Program-made: the position numbers and the translations under genes
The notes under the pieces: model-generated
The model's database searches: none
What the model saw: the letters and a program-made list of their open reading frames with translations, nothing else
Told to the model about the DNA's origin: nothing
Shown: one piece after another, positions 6,039 through 6,584 of the stretch
Position numbering within the stretch: position 1 is the first letter of the stretch
How the letters are laid out: each line of letters starts with the position of its first letter
DNA from: an uncultured Selenomonadales bacterium
GTDB lineage: Bacteria > Bacillota > Negativicutes > Selenomonadales > Selenomonadaceae
Assembly (NCBI GenBank): GCA_947167555.1
Contig: CAMVIO010000115.1
Location: forward strand, 1-6,584
Direction: 5' to 3'
DNA: 6,584 bases

Positions 6039-6584
6039 TTATTGCTTTTTGATATCCATCGCATGGATGTTCTCGATGGCCTCGCGCAGGATTTTGGCCT
6101 CGTCCGCGCCTTCGATATCGAATCCTACGGCCTTGATAAGCTGCACGTCCGGAATCCCGTAGAAATTTTGCGCCAATGCCTTCACATAGCCGAATCCGTA
6201 TTCCGCCGGGAAGAAGGTTCCTCCAGCTGTGGTCACATAGTACAAAGAGGACGCCTTGCACCGGCCAGCGGCGTTCCCGTCCGGTCCGTAATCAAAAGTG
6301 ATCCCGATCACGCAAACCTGCTCAAGGTATTGCTTCAGCAAAGCGGGGAAGGACAGATCGTAAAAGGGAGCGGCGATCACGATCGTGTCCGCGGCGGCAA
6401 ACTCTTTCGCCAGGGCAAGCACAGGCGAATCAAAGGCGCCCTGATTTACCAGCTCCTCCCGCTTTTGTATGAACGCCTCGTCCACCAGCGGCAAATCAAT
6501 CTCCCCAAGCCGGACTTCACGAACAGGTCCGCCCAGCTTCTTCATCAATTCATCCGCCAGCCGTTTCGTCCGCGACTGGCTCCG
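6039..6584 (-). CDS. NAD(P)H-dependent FMN oxidoreductase, azoreductase-like (5' end outside window)
   Basis: This is a flavodoxin-like-fold oxidoreductase of the FMN-dependent NADH-azoreductase/NAD(P)H quinone reductase family, expected to reduce quinones, azo dyes or similar acceptors with NAD(P)H in the cytoplasm. The frame ends at TAA (6041-6039) and is still open at base 6584. The first visible residues, RSQSRTKRLADELMKKLG, fit the end of the family's N-terminal FMN-phosphate loop ('...R..SRT..LA'). The codons TTG 6548 and ATG 6545 are therefore internal, and about 15 residues lie off the window. Then follow VREVRLGEIDLPLVDE, AADTIVIAAPFYDLSFPALLKQYLEQV (about 6389-6312; the classic 'aPfy..s.PalLK.y.D' motif) and GITFDYGPDG. 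Next are YYVTTAGGTF, the flavin-contacting 'tt.GG.f' loop, and a C-terminal helix ending MDIKKQ. The 181 visible residues agree with a ~195-200-aa family. The physiological substrate cannot be told from sequence. Confidence 0.88.
   Translation of the reverse strand, partial: RSQSRTKRLADELMKKLGGPVREVRLGEIDLPLVDEAFIQKREELVNQGAFDSPVLALAKEFAAADTIVIAAPFYDLSFPALLKQYLEQVCVIGITFDYGPDGNAAGRCKASSLYYVTTAGGTFFPAEYGFGYVKALAQNFYGIPDVQLIKAVGFDIEGADEAKILREAIENIHAMDIKKQ

Noticed and set aside
6543..6548. Start of the azoreductase-like gene at TTG 6548 or ATG 6545
   Set aside because: In-frame codons upstream to the window edge encode SRTKRLADEL, which matches the conserved N-terminal FMN-binding region, so these are internal codons of a truncated gene.

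Overview
The window is compact, moderately high-GC bacterial chromosome. The gene set is prfB with its in-frame UGA, a DUF2993/LmeA-like protein, a DUF5693 protein and CsaB. Together with CCA-encoding tRNAs and the GC-rich Bacillota-like character, this best fits a diderm Bacillota of the Negativicutes (Selenomonas/Mitsuokella-like). That assignment is an inference from gene content and base composition; no rRNA or other taxonomic marker is present.

Left part (1-5573, all + strand): the 3' end of an unrecognised gene is followed by prfB (release factor 2, with a programmed +1 frameshift). After it come an LmeA-like/DUF2993 protein, a large DUF5693 membrane protein and csaB (polysaccharide pyruvyl transferase). 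Gaps are 33 nt, 15 nt, a 4-nt overlap and 33 nt. The only clear intrinsic terminator lies after csaB, so prfB to csaB reads as one transcription unit. The last three genes look like a cell-envelope module. CsaB belongs to the family that pyruvylates wall polymers recognised by SLH domains. The two upstream proteins are membrane-anchored or polytopic and have no settled role.

Middle (5574-5719): a short, AT-richer convergent intergenic region carries three perfect DnaA boxes (TTATCCACA) and two degenerate ones within 97 bp. No annotated gene explains this cluster, and it is the most unusual non-coding signal here.

Right part (5720-6584, all - strand): two valine tRNA genes (anticodons GAC then CAC in transcription order) follow a good sigma-70-type promoter. 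A strong hairpin lies between them and an intrinsic terminator follows the second. Upstream of the tRNAs lies a flavodoxin-fold NAD(P)H oxidoreductase (azoreductase-like) whose N-terminus runs off the right edge.

No mobile element, CRISPR array or rRNA was seen. The strongest candidates for something undescribed are the DnaA-box cluster and the DUF2993-DUF5693-CsaB envelope module.
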